64,000 bases of DNA from Granulicella tundricola MP5ACTX9. GTDB lineage: Bacteria; Acidobacteriota; Terriglobia; Terriglobales; Acidobacteriaceae. The stretch lies in the NCBI RefSeq assembly GCF_000178975.2, contig NC_015064.1:3162001-3226000 (forward strand), written 5' to 3'. Below are positions 42,780 through 52,553 of this stretch, in pieces. Made by a program: the position numbers and the translations under genes. The notes beneath the pieces were generated by a model. It was not told the origin of the DNA, did no database searches, and saw nothing but the letters and a program-made list of their open reading frames with translations. How positions within the stretch are numbered: position 1 is the stretch's first letter; each line of letters starts with the position of its first letter.

Positions 42780-43883
42780 ATGTCGACTCCTCTGCGCAGC
42801 GAAACCGTCACCCAGCCACAGCCCCAGGAACAACAGTTCAAGCACTTCGGTGTCATGAACACCGGTGGCCAGAGCAAGTCGTCGCTCTTCACCTCGGTCA
42901 CGCTCAACATCGTTCTGGCCATCGTCGCCATCATCATCGGCGCGGCCGCCAAGAAGACCATTGCGCTCCGCGCCAAGGAAAACCTGACCTACGTTGCGCC
43001 CGTGCCTGTGCCGGAGCCCAAACCGATCGTCAAGATCATCCCGCCTCCTCCTCCGCCCAAGCTCCCGCCGGTCAAGACGATCGAGCCCAAGATCCTCAAG
43101 CCTGAGGTCAAGCTGCCTGACGTACCCAAGCCGCTGGAGATGAAGCCGGTCGAAAAGCCGCTCCCCGCAGTGGCCCCCGCGCCGCCCAAAGTCGTCGTGG
43201 CCGCCGCCGCGCCCAAGCCGGTCGCCGTGAACCTCGCGCGCTCCGCCTCGGTCGCCAACAACGATCCCCACCCCGCGGCCGTCTCGCTCGGCACGGCCAA
43301 CAATCCCCTGCACTCGGACCGTCCTGCGGTCGCAGCCGTCGATCTCGGCAGCCGCGGTCTCGCCGGCATGCCCGCCCGCACCACCGGCGGCGGTCCCCCG
43401 GCCAGCTCCGTCAACCTTGGCAGCGGACAGCCCGGCGGCGCCATGAACGGCACCGGCTCACGCGGCGTCCAGGGCGTGAAGTTCGGCGTCACCAACGGAA
43501 CCCCCGGTGGCACCGGTAACGGCGTCGGCAATCGTCCCGCGGTCGTCGCCCTCGGTCACGCTCCGGAGACCCCACAGACCCAGCAGGCACGCGCCGAGCA
43601 CCCGCCCGTCCGCACCGGCCCCCAGGTCCTCTTCAAGCCGCGCCCTGTCTACACCGCGGAGGCCACCTCCATGCATCTGGAAGGCACGGTTTCGGTTCGT
43701 ATCCGGGTCTCCTCCAACGCTGCCGTCTCGGTCATCGGCGTCACCAATGGTCTCGGTCACGGGCTGGATGAGTCTGCCGTTCACGCCATCCAGGCCACCC
43801 GGTTCAAGCCGGCGGTCGATGCCTCCGGAAACCCCGTTGACTGGGAGGGTGTCGTCAACATCTCCTTCCAGCTCGCAAGCTAG
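42780..43883 (+). CDS. TonB-like energy transducer
   Basis: A 367-residue protein. It has a short cytoplasmic N-terminus, one TM helix (about 38-60, LFTSVTLNIVLAIVAIIIGAA), and a Pro/Lys/Val-rich periplasmic spacer (about 72-140, PVPEPKPIVKIIPPPPPPKL). A Gly/Asn-rich stretch follows, then a C-terminal TonB domain (about 280-365, VLFKPRPVYTAEATSMHLEGTVSVRIRV to FKPAVDASGNPVDWEGVVNISF). It probably transmits the proton-motive force to TonB-dependent receptors such as the one at 16.2-18.8 kb. ExbB/ExbD are not in the window. Confidence 0.88.
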   Translation: MSTPLRSETVTQPQPQEQQFKHFGVMNTGGQSKSSLFTSVTLNIVLAIVAIIIGAAAKKTIALRAKENLTYVAPVPVPEPKPIVKIIPPPPPPKLPPVKTIEPKILKPEVKLPDVPKPLEMKPVEKPLPAVAPAPPKVVVAAAAPKPVAVNLARSASVANNDPHPAAVSLGTANNPLHSDRPAVAAVDLGSRGLAGMPARTTGGGPPASSVNLGSGQPGGAMNGTGSRGVQGVKFGVTNGTPGGTGNGVGNRPAVVALGHAPETPQTQQARAEHPPVRTGPQVLFKPRPVYTAEATSMHLEGTVSVRIRVSSNAAVSVIGVTNGLGHGLDESAVHAIQATRFKPAVDASGNPVDWEGVVNISFQLAS

Positions 43884-43985
43884 TTCAAACGTCTCATCTG
43901 GAACGAATTAGCCGTTCGCAGGCTGCATCGGCTAGCATCACATCAGGTACCCATTCCTCGCTGCACACCACAGGAGCCGTAAGAC

Positions 43986-45863
43986 ATGATTTCTCGGAAC
44001 CAGAAAATTGCCGGACTTTCTCTTGCACTGATCGTTGCTTCGGCCACCCAGGCCAAAGCATTTCCCGTCTTCGGAAGCAAGAAACCCAAGGACGCGAACG
44101 CCGGCAAGAAGCTTACCCCGGGCCAGAGCGCGCTGATCGATAAGGCCGTGCTTCGCGAAAAAGAGGTCATCAAAGTCGTCAAGGAGCGCACTCCCCTCGT
44201 CGAGACCTACATCCAGAACATGAAGCAGGACCCAGTCATGCGCCAGGTCCCCGACTCCGACCAACACTTTCTCGGTCGCGTCGACTTCGGCAAGGTCATC
44301 GGCGACGATGCCTTCAAGCAGGGTCCAAAGGCCGGCTCCGGCGAAAAGGGTAGCAAGCTCGGCTTCTTCAAGAACTCCGCAGGCTTCCTCGGCGGTCTCG
44401 GCGGCTCGCTTCACCTCCAGTTTCACGAGGCAGGTTTCGTCTCCATGCTCCTCATGGACTCCTATGAGTTCGATAAGCAGCACTACAACTTCGGCTTCGT
44501 CCGCAACGATTTTCTCGGCAACGTTCCCACCGCCGTCTTCGACGTAACTCCCGCCAAGAACAACGACCGCGGCCGTTTCTTCGGGCGCATCTGGGTCGAG
44601 ACCCGCAACGGCAACGTCGTCCGCTTCAACGGTGACTTCGCTGGCTCCGACAAGGAGTACCAGGACTACTACCACTTCGATTCCTGGCGTACCAACGTGC
44701 AGCCTGACCTCTGGCTCCCCACCTCCTTCTACGTTGAGGAGTCCGATCCCAAGAGCCGCACCAGCACCCTCAAGTTCAAGGCCATCAATCACGTCTGGGG
44801 CTACCAGTTGAAGGTTCCGCCGGTTCAGGCGGAGAACACCTCGCTTGAAGTCGTCGGCGCTCAGGACGTCTCCAATGATGCACAGGATGTCAGCCCGCTC
44901 GGCGCACAGCGCGCCTTCTCCAAGCAGGCTGAGGACAACGTGGTTGAGAAGCTCTTCGAAGCCGGCCTCATCGACGCGCCCAGCGACTTCGACAAGACCC
45001 TCGAAGCCCTCGCCAACAACATCCTCGCGTACAACAACATCCCGGTCGCGGGCACGATCCACGTCCGCACCCTGCTCACGGAGCCGCTTGAGTCCCTCTC
45101 GGTCGGAAACACCATCATCCTCTCCAAGAGCCTCATCGACACCACCGCCGTTCAGTCCACCGACGGCGCACAGCAGGAAGGCAATCTCTACGCCATCGTC
45201 GCCTTCCAGCTCGCCCACATCCTGGCCGGCCACAAGCTGGACACCAAGTACGCCTTCAACGATCGCCTCCTCTTCCCCTCGGATTCCTCGTTCAAGCGCA
45301 TCCCCATGCACCACACGGATGCCGACAACATCGAAGCCGCCAAGAAGACCATGGAACTCCTCAGCGTCAAGGAGCTTGAGGGCGGTCAGAAGTACTTCGG
45401 CCTCTACCTCCAGCAGCTCCAGCAGCGCGTCAAGGGCCTGAAGGCTCTCAACACGCCTGCCATCGGAGACGGCCTGGTCAAGAGCGAAACCGACCCCACC
45501 TTCTGGCTCGCAGCCATGATGCCCAAGGGCGACAAGCTCAACGTCAAGGATCTCAAGCAGCAGGCAGCCGAGCCTCTTTCGAGCTTCCTCCGCTTCGACC
45601 CCTGGACCGATCAGGTCATCACCATGCACACCGCCCTGGAGCCGATCCTCAGCGCCAGCGACAAGATGCCCTTCGAAGTCGCGCCGGTCTACCTGAAGCT
45701 CGGCTACTACAAGGCACCCGCGGAGCCCGTCCCATCCCCCGCAGGCCCGGCACCGGCAGATAACACCGCTCCAGCGCCGGCACCAGCCCCAACCGATAAC
45801 ACCGTCCCGGCTCAGCCCACCGCGCCGACCCCCACACCGACACCCACCGCAACTCCCCAGTAA
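43986..45863 (+). CDS. Exported M48-related protein with degraded active site
   Basis: A 625-residue protein with a signal peptide ending near AKAFP. An N-terminal beta-rich region (KQHYNFGFVRNDFLGNVPTAVFDVTPAK) resembles an outer-membrane lipoprotein-sorting-like fold. An M48-like region follows, then a Pro/Ala/Thr-rich tail from about residue 577. Where M48 peptidases have HExxH this protein reads F407-Q408-L-A-H411, followed by ILAGHKLDTKYAFND. The usual downstream EAD is TDAD at 444-447. Zinc binding and proteolysis are therefore unlikely; a structural or chaperone role is inferred. Confidence 0.75.
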   Translation: MISRNQKIAGLSLALIVASATQAKAFPVFGSKKPKDANAGKKLTPGQSALIDKAVLREKEVIKVVKERTPLVETYIQNMKQDPVMRQVPDSDQHFLGRVDFGKVIGDDAFKQGPKAGSGEKGSKLGFFKNSAGFLGGLGGSLHLQFHEAGFVSMLLMDSYEFDKQHYNFGFVRNDFLGNVPTAVFDVTPAKNNDRGRFFGRIWVETRNGNVVRFNGDFAGSDKEYQDYYHFDSWRTNVQPDLWLPTSFYVEESDPKSRTSTLKFKAINHVWGYQLKVPPVQAENTSLEVVGAQDVSNDAQDVSPLGAQRAFSKQAEDNVVEKLFEAGLIDAPSDFDKTLEALANNILAYNNIPVAGTIHVRTLLTEPLESLSVGNTIILSKSLIDTTAVQSTDGAQQEGNLYAIVAFQLAHILAGHKLDTKYAFNDRLLFPSDSSFKRIPMHHTDADNIEAAKKTMELLSVKELEGGQKYFGLYLQQLQQRVKGLKALNTPAIGDGLVKSETDPTFWLAAMMPKGDKLNVKDLKQQAAEPLSSFLRFDPWTDQVITMHTALEPILSASDKMPFEVAPVYLKLGYYKAPAEPVPSPAGPAPADNTAPAPAPAPTDNTVPAQPTAPTPTPTPTATPQ

Positions 45864-45960
45864 CCGGACCCGAGGCAGCGCCAACCAGCGCTGCCTCGCT
45901 CCATCTCCCACACGAATCGTGCCGGGCCTGCACACGTACACCAGTCGCTCAGGAGATTGA

Positions 45961-46496
45961 ATGAACCTCCGGTCCCGCTCTGTTCTGGTCTTCGCTGCAC
46001 TCCTTTCATTCGCTCCCACCCTCTTCGCTCAGGCCGCCTACACCGCTACCCGTTCCTCCCGCATCCAAGCCGGGGTCGCCGTAATGTACCTCAATAGCGA
46101 CTACACAGATGATGGAAATAAGGGCCTGCTCTTCTTCGGCGACTATGACTTCAACCGGTGGGTCGGCGTAGAAGCAGACGCCCGCCTCGGAGGTCTCATC
46201 TCCGCCAGCGACATCGGGGAAAACAGCTACTCCATCGGCCCCCGTGCCACCTACCGCCGCGGTCGCCTCAACGTCTCGGCAAGGTCACCCTCGGCCGCGG
46301 CATCATCACCAATCAGATCACCAAGAACTCTAGCGCCTTCAACGTCTTCGGGTACGGCGGTGGAGTAGAGTACCGCGCCACGCGCCGCTTCAACATCCGC
46401 GCCATCGACGTAGAACTCCAGAAATGGCCTAACTTCGAGCCACACACCCTCTCCCCCATCGCCATCAGCGCCGGTATCGCTTATATCATTCACTAA
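45961..46496 (+). pseudogene. Frameshifted small outer-membrane beta-barrel protein
   Basis: The first part, from ATG at 45961 with AGGAG upstream, has a signal peptide (MNLRSRSVLVFAALLSFAPT) and barrel-like strands (SRIQAGVAVMYLNSDYTDDG; WVGVEADARLGGL; SYSIGPRATYRRGRLNV). The frame then drifts into Ser/Pro-rich nonsense and stops at 46368. From about 46277 another frame continues the barrel: GKVTLGRGIITNQ, AFNVFGYGGGVEYRATRRFNIRA, and the C-terminal ISAGIAYIIH. Loss of one base near 46275 explains this. It is a genuine mutation or an assembly error. The paralogue at 46641 is intact. Confidence 0.8.
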
Positions 46497-46640
46497 TCGT
46501 CCCTTACGGCGTAACCTTATCGACGACGACCCACATAATAAGCGGCACTCAGCAGTAATCCCGCTTCACCAGGGGACGTCAAACTTCATGAACGAAAACG
46601 TCTCGACCCTCGTCGACGCGCCGGAATGGGAGATCTACCC

Positions 46641-47210
46641 TTGCTGACACGGTTCCTCGCCGCACTGACCCTCTTCGCATGCTCCGTACCGATGCTGCAC
46701 GCGCAAGCGAAGTACACCGCCGCCCGCACCGGAGACTTCCAGGTCGGGGTCGACTTCGCCGGCATTCACTCCGACTACGATCCCAAGCTCTACAAGGGCT
46801 ATGGCCTCTACACCACCTTCGACCTCACCAATCACCTCGGCGCTGAGTTTGACTTCAATCAGGGAAGCGCCTCATCGCCCAATAAGGACTACGAGCGAAC
46901 CTATGAGCTTGGTGCTCGCTACTTCCGCACCTACGGCCGCTACTCCCCATATGCCAAGATCATGTACGGCCGTGGGGTCTTCAACTTTGCCCCGCTGGGT
47001 CCCGTGAACGCCAACCTCGCCTATAACGAAGCCGTCATCGGAGCCGGTGTGGACGTGCGCGTCCTCCGCTACATCAATGTCCGCGCCAACTACGAGTACC
47101 AGGACTGGTTCGGCTTCCCTGCCAACGGCCTCAACCCCCAGGTCTTCAACGTCGGCGTCGCCTATCACTTCCCCGGCGGCCTCGGTCGTGGCCAGCACTA
47201 CGGTAAATAG
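46641..47210 (+). CDS. Small outer-membrane beta-barrel protein
   Basis: About 189 residues. A TTG at 46641 preceded by GGGAG gives a canonical signal peptide (MLTRFLAALTLFACSVPMLH, then AQ); an ATG at 46626 would add MGDLP. Alternating strands follow (DFQVGVDFAGIHSDY; KGYGLYTTFDLTNHLGAEFDF; YELGARYFRTYGRYSPYAKIMYG; INVRANYEYQDWFGFP; QVFNVGVAYHFPGG), consistent with an eight-stranded OmpA/OmpW-like barrel. It is a paralogue of the frameshifted gene just upstream. Function is unknown. Confidence 0.8.
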   Translation: MLTRFLAALTLFACSVPMLHAQAKYTAARTGDFQVGVDFAGIHSDYDPKLYKGYGLYTTFDLTNHLGAEFDFNQGSASSPNKDYERTYELGARYFRTYGRYSPYAKIMYGRGVFNFAPLGPVNANLAYNEAVIGAGVDVRVLRYINVRANYEYQDWFGFPANGLNPQVFNVGVAYHFPGGLGRGQHYGK

Positions 47211-47225
47211 CCCTCCCTGAAACAA

Positions 47226-47262
47226 ACAGAAGAGGCGCGGACACGATCCGCGCCTCTTCTGT
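47226..47262 (+). terminator. Strong hairpin after the barrel gene
   Basis: A perfect 16-bp stem, ACAGAAGAGGCGCGGA with its complement, surrounds a 5-base loop and starts 16 bases after the stop. The T tract is poor (TGTTGT), but the stem is exceptionally stable. Confidence 0.75.
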
Positions 47263-47376
47263 TGTCGCAAACAAAAACGGATCAAGCCAGAAGCAGAGCC
47301 ATAGCTCTATCCTGCCTTGATCCGTCCTTGCTCGTCTTATCCGTGGCAGGCCTCTTCTTGCCGCCCGCGGTCAATC

Positions 47377-47973
47377 TTAGAAGTGGAACGCCACGCCGAT
47401 CGTCGGCATGCTCAAAACTTCATAACGCCCGGTCTTGAAGTCGTCGATGAAGCTCGGTGCCTTCACGAAAAACCCGCGATACTCCGCGCGAATGTCGAAG
47501 CTGGGGCTGATCTCGTACGCCAGACCCGCGCCAAACAAGCCACCCACACCCGTCGCACGCTTCGCGTCCAGCCGGTCCGTACCGTTGTCCCGGATCGGCG
47601 AGAAGAACATCACGCCAGGACCCGCTTCTACAAACGGATTGAAGTTCTTAAAGTTCAGCCCGAACACATAAGCCGCAGAAAACTCCTGCTGCCGTGTGTG
47701 AATCGGGTTGTACGTCAGGTTGCCCGAGTACTGGTAGTAGTTCGTGTACTGGGCAAACGAGTAGTTCACCTCCAGTGCACTCTTCGGGGTCAACAGAAAC
47801 CGGTAGCTCGCCAGAACTCCGGTCGTGTGCGTCGGGGTCAATGTAACCGAGTTTCCGTGCACGGTCGGGTTGATCGTCTCAAACCCGCTGATGCTGACGT
47901 CCTGCCGGCTCTCCTGCGCGTATCCGGCGGCTGCTGACAACATCAGCGCGCCCAAAAAGATCGTCTTCTTCAT
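47377..47973 (-). CDS. Outer-membrane beta-barrel protein
   Basis: A 198-residue protein with signal peptide MKKTIFLGALMLSAAAGYAQ and amphipathic strands typical of small OmpA/OmpW-like barrels: ALEVNYSFAQYTNYYQYSG, QEFSAAYVFGLNFKNFNPFVEAGPG, GLFGAGLAYEISPSFDIRAEYRG, ending with the aromatic terminus GVAFHF. GAGGAAGA precedes the ATG. It converges on the barrel genes to its left. Function is unknown. Confidence 0.8.
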   Translation of the reverse strand: MKKTIFLGALMLSAAAGYAQESRQDVSISGFETINPTVHGNSVTLTPTHTTGVLASYRFLLTPKSALEVNYSFAQYTNYYQYSGNLTYNPIHTRQQEFSAAYVFGLNFKNFNPFVEAGPGVMFFSPIRDNGTDRLDAKRATGVGGLFGAGLAYEISPSFDIRAEYRGFFVKAPSFIDDFKTGRYEVLSMPTIGVAFHF

Positions 47974-48222
47974 TCTTCCTCAAACCCTCTCGATGTCGAG
48001 CGACGCTGCCTTGAAACACTAAGTCCGCATGATCGCCACGCAGCCCCAAACAGTCTCTTCGCTCTCACAATTGTACCCGTTGGACTCACCCCACACACCA
48101 CCGGTAGCAAAAAGGACACACACCTCGCAAAATCTCCAGCTTTCCTCACCTCATCCAGACGCACCAAAGGGCCGGCGCACCCATACCGCAGTGGCGCGCC
48201 GGCCCTGCCTTGAAACCGAAGC

Positions 48223-48723
48223 CTAAGGCTGCGGAGGCGTGCTCGGAGGAGGTACAGTCGGCGGTGACCCACCCGGCCCGTCACCCTCGGCCCTGCGCTC
48301 CCGCATCCGCGCAATCATCGCGTCGTACTTGGTCTTCTGCTCGTCCGTCAGCATGGCCTTGATCTTCGTCTCCTGCGCCTGACGAATCGCCATCATCTTC
48401 GGCCGCTTCTCCTCCTGCGGAGTCGCCGTATCGGCCCGCAGCGCCTGCATCTGCTGCATGCCGTCCGCGTCGATCGCCTTCAGCTTCGTCACCTGGTCGT
48501 CCGTCAGGCTGAGCTGCTTCGTCAGCATCTCCACCTGCCGCGGTCCACCCATCTGCCCGCCACGTCCGCCCTGACGAGCCTCCGTAGGCAAAGAGGGCTG
48601 ATTCTCCGCAGGCTGCTGCGCCACCGGTGCCGTCGAGGCCTGCGCCAGCATCGGCACACTCCCCACTCCCAGCATCAGCATCCCGACCATCGCACCGGTA
48701 CACGTTATCTTTGCAATCTTCAT
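48223..48723 (-). CDS. Periplasmic Spy/CpxP-like protein
   Basis: About 166 residues from MKIAKITCTGAMVGMLMLGV, a signal peptide ending near MLAQA; GGTGAGAG lies upstream of this ATG. A Gly/Gln/Arg-rich linker is followed by a helical section with the LTxxQ signature (LTKQLSLTDDQVTKLKAID) and a second copy-like helix (IKAMLTDEQKTKYDAMIARMRERR). It ends in a Pro-rich tail. LTxxQ proteins include Spy and CpxP, periplasmic chaperones or stress sensors; the match is structural rather than orthologous. Confidence 0.75.
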   Translation of the reverse strand: MKIAKITCTGAMVGMLMLGVGSVPMLAQASTAPVAQQPAENQPSLPTEARQGGRGGQMGGPRQVEMLTKQLSLTDDQVTKLKAIDADGMQQMQALRADTATPQEEKRPKMMAIRQAQETKIKAMLTDEQKTKYDAMIARMRERRAEGDGPGGSPPTVPPPSTPPQP

Positions 48724-48842
48724 GGCACTCTCACCTTCATCCTGCGTCGCGCCCAAACATCGGATGCGGGCGTCGTCTATCACCTTCAGACGCGAACCCA
48801 TCACCATTTGTTCCGGTCCCCGCCGGATTTATCTTCCCGTAA

Positions 48843-49757
48843 TCAACTGGACTGGTACGCATAGGGATCGCCATGCGCCGCCGCATAAGCCTCCACCACC
48901 CGCAGAAACGCCAGCGCCGCGTGCGAAAGGCTCGCCTGCTTCCGATAAACCAGCCGCAGCTTCCGCTCCAGTTGCAGCTCCTTCACCCTCACCCGAACCA
49001 GCGCACCGCTCGCCAGCTCCGTCTGCGCTACCAGCGCCGGCACCAGCGCCACCCCGTTCCCCAGCTCCACAAACCGCTTGATCGCCTCCAGCGACGGCAG
49101 CTCCACCCCCATATTCAGCGGTGTCTTATGCCGCCGAAACGTCTGGATTACCTTCTGCCTCTGCGGCGAAGGAATGTTGTGCGCCACAAAGTTCAGCGCC
49201 CCCAGTTGCCGGATCGAAACCTCACCCTCCTTCGCCAGCGGATGCTTCGGATTCACCACCAGCGCCAATTCATCCCGGTAAACCATCACAGAATGCACCT
49301 GCACATCATCCGGCTTGAACGACAGCACCCCAATCTCAACCGAGTGCATCAGCACCTCATCCGCAATCCTGCTCGCCAGCGTCCTCTGCACCGCCACCTT
49401 GATCTGCGGATTCTGCCGCCTGAACTCATCCAGCAGCGGCAGCAGATAAAGACAGGTGTACTCATTCGCCGCCAGGTTCAACCGCCCCCGATGCAGCTCC
49501 CGCAGCTCCGTCAGCGCCCCCGCAGCCTCATTGCGCAGGTTCAGCAGCTTCAGTGCATACTCCCGCAGCACCTCTCCGGCATCCGTCAGCGTCCCATCCC
49601 GAGAAGACCGCTCCAGCAGCACCTCCCCAAGCTCCCCTTCAAGCTTCGCAATCGCCTGACTCACCGCCGGCTGCGTCCGATGCAGCCGCGCCGCCGCCCG
49701 CGAAAAACTCCGCTCCTCAGCCACCGCCAAAAACGTCTCCAACTGAAACAAATCCAT
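48843..49757 (-). CDS. LysR-family transcriptional regulator
   Basis: A 304-residue LTTR. The N-terminal winged helix (MDLFQLETFLAVAEERSFSR, then AAARLHRTQPAVSQAIAKLEGELGEVLLER) is followed by a linker helix and a periplasmic-binding-like effector domain (GRLNLAANEYTCLYLLPLLDEFRRQNP; LPSLEAIKRFVELGNGVALVPALVAQ). It is divergent from leuA across 400 bases, and a perfect palindrome with T-N11-A spacing precedes leuA. It is a plausible regulator of the leucine/isoleucine/valine genes; the effector is unknown. Confidence 0.93.
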   Translation of the reverse strand: MDLFQLETFLAVAEERSFSRAAARLHRTQPAVSQAIAKLEGELGEVLLERSSRDGTLTDAGEVLREYALKLLNLRNEAAGALTELRELHRGRLNLAANEYTCLYLLPLLDEFRRQNPQIKVAVQRTLASRIADEVLMHSVEIGVLSFKPDDVQVHSVMVYRDELALVVNPKHPLAKEGEVSIRQLGALNFVAHNIPSPQRQKVIQTFRRHKTPLNMGVELPSLEAIKRFVELGNGVALVPALVAQTELASGALVRVRVKELQLERKLRLVYRKQASLSHAALAFLRVVEAYAAAHGDPYAYQSS

Positions 49758-49838
49758 CCAACCCTCCCAAATCTCTGCTCAACCAATCAAGCGGTCCCGC
49801 ATCCAGTTCTTTTTGTCACTCCGCAGCTTTTTTCTTGT

Positions 49839-49872
49839 CATTCCGTAGCGCAGCGGAGGAACCTGCAGTTGC
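49839..49872. repeat. REP-like intergenic element
   Basis: Reads GTCATTCCGTAGCGCAGCGG followed by AGGAACCTGCAGTT, with imperfect TTCC/GGAA dyad symmetry. The GTCATTC opening and AACCT ending match the palindromic element inside ilvB (59556-59585), suggesting one dispersed repeat family. Confidence 0.55.
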
Positions 49873-50097
49873 CCTTGCTCTTCAAGCCCTGGAGCCGTTG
49901 TCTTTGCCGTATCCCTCTTAATCCCGCCTTTATCCATCTTTTCCCCGTTACGCCGTGCTCTGCGAATTTCCCTCAGCCACGGAGCCAACCATTGCCCCCA
50001 CCCCCTCACAGGTCTAAACTCACCTCAACCCCGGGGGCGAAACCAACCATCGTCCAAAACAATAAAGCAATAAGAAATAATAATACTCCGAGCATCC

Positions 50098-50118
50098 AGC
50101 ATAACCATCCGTTATGCT
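50098..50118. promoter_or_regulatory. LysR-type operator upstream of leuA
   Basis: AGCATAAC and GTTATGCT are perfect 8-bp inverted arms around a 5-base spacer. Within this is ATAAC-N5-GTTAT, which satisfies the T-N11-A rule of LysR recognition sites. It lies 40 bases upstream of the leuA start, and TATGCT within the right arm could serve as a -10 box. The divergent lysR gene makes it the likely binding protein. Confidence 0.7.
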
Positions 50119-50157
50119 AACCAATGTCTGTAGTAAGCCGTTCCAGAGTGAGCCAAC

Positions 50158-51339
<1,182 letters not shown>

Positions 51340-51421
51340 TCGAAGCCTGAAGATCCGGCCTTGATCCGTCTTTTATCCGTGGTAAGCCTTCCTTCACCCG
51401 GCAACTATTTGGAGATCCACC

Positions 51422-52531
51422 TTGAAGCTCAACATTGCAGTCCTCGCCGGAGACGGCATCGGCCCTGAAGTCACCGCAGAAGCCACTAACATCCTCCGCG
51501 CCGTCGCCGACCTCGGCGGCCACGACTTCACCTTCACCCCCGCCCTGCTCGGCGGAGTCGCCATCACCGCCGCAGGCACCCCCCTGCCCGAAGAAACCCT
51601 CAAAATCTCCTTGGCGTCCGACGCAGTCCTCCTCGGCGCAGTCGGCGATAACAAGTTCAACCACCTCACTCCCGACAAGCGCCCGGAGGCAGGCCTGCTG
51701 CAGATTCGCCAGCACCTCGGCGGCTTCGCCAACCTCCGCCCTTCCGTCGCTTACGCTGCCCTATCCGAGAACTCCCCCCTCCGCCCCGAGGTCACCAAGG
51801 ACGCCGACATCCTCTTCGTCCGCGAGCTCCTCGGCGGCCTCTACTTCGGAGCCCCCCGCTGGTGGAACCACGACACCAACGAAGCCATCAACACCATGCG
51901 CTACACCCGCGACGAAGTAGTCCGCGTTGCCAAAGTCGCCTTTGAACTCGCCGGAAAGCGCAAGAAGAAGGTCACCAGCGTAGACAAGGCCAACGTCCTC
52001 GAAGTCTCCCAACTCTGGCGAGCCACCGTCACGGAGGTCGCCAAGGACTACCCCGAGATCACCCTCGAGCACCAGCTCGTCGACTCCATGGCCATGCACA
52101 TCATGAATACCCCCCGCAGCTTCGACGTCGTCCTCACCGAGAACCTCTTCGGCGACATCCTCTCCGACGAAGCCGGCGTCATCACCGGCTCGCTCGGCAT
52201 GCTGCCCTCCGCCACCATCGGCGGCAAGGTCAACCTTTACGAGCCCGTCCACGGCTCCGCCCCGGACATCGCAGGCACGGGCAAGGCCAACCCCCTCGGC
52301 GCCATCCTCACCGCCGCCATGGTCCTCCGCCACTCCGGCAAGCTGGAGGCTGAAGCCGCCGCCGTAGAAGCCGCAGTCCAGCACGTCCTCCTCGCCGGCC
52401 ACCGCACCGCGGACATAGCCCGCGGCACGGACCCCGCCCACGTCCGCGTCACCACCACCCAGATGGGCCGCCTCGTCCACGAAGCCCTAACCCAGTCGCT
52501 CGACCGCAGCCAGTCCATGCACGCCGTCTAA
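51422..52531 (+). CDS. leuB: 3-isopropylmalate dehydrogenase
   Basis: A 369-residue NAD-dependent oxidative decarboxylase, third leucine step. It starts at TTG after TTGGAG and shows LAGDGIGPEVTAEA, LLGAVGDNKFN, RPEAGLLQIRQHLG, FVRELLGGLYFG, DKANVLEVSQLWR, NLFGDILSDEAGVITGSLGMLPSA, and EPVHGSAPDIAGTGKANP. All hallmark segments are intact. Gap to leuA is 82 bases and contains a sequence shared with the spacer at 47.3 kb. Confidence 0.97.
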   Translation: MKLNIAVLAGDGIGPEVTAEATNILRAVADLGGHDFTFTPALLGGVAITAAGTPLPEETLKISLASDAVLLGAVGDNKFNHLTPDKRPEAGLLQIRQHLGGFANLRPSVAYAALSENSPLRPEVTKDADILFVRELLGGLYFGAPRWWNHDTNEAINTMRYTRDEVVRVAKVAFELAGKRKKKVTSVDKANVLEVSQLWRATVTEVAKDYPEITLEHQLVDSMAMHIMNTPRSFDVVLTENLFGDILSDEAGVITGSLGMLPSATIGGKVNLYEPVHGSAPDIAGTGKANPLGAILTAAMVLRHSGKLEAEAAAVEAAVQHVLLAGHRTADIARGTDPAHVRVTTTQMGRLVHEALTQSLDRSQSMHAV

Positions 52532-52553
52532 GGTTGAAGCACTTCGCCTTGAA

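Larger units (their letters stand above)
49758..50157. other. lysR-leuA divergent spacer
   Basis: A 400-base region without a gene. From the lysR side it holds a REP-like sequence (49839-49872), a stretch similar to another spacer (TTTATCC...CCCCGTTACGCCGT, compare 62100-62120), an AT-rich run (50060-50085), and the LysR-type palindrome (50098-50118) about 40 bases before leuA. Confidence 0.5.

Noticed and set aside
43938-46019. 693-codon open frame antisense to the M48-related gene
   Set aside because: Glu/Val/Leu/Gly-rich composition is the complement of third-position GC bias; it also spans the neighbouring barrel gene.
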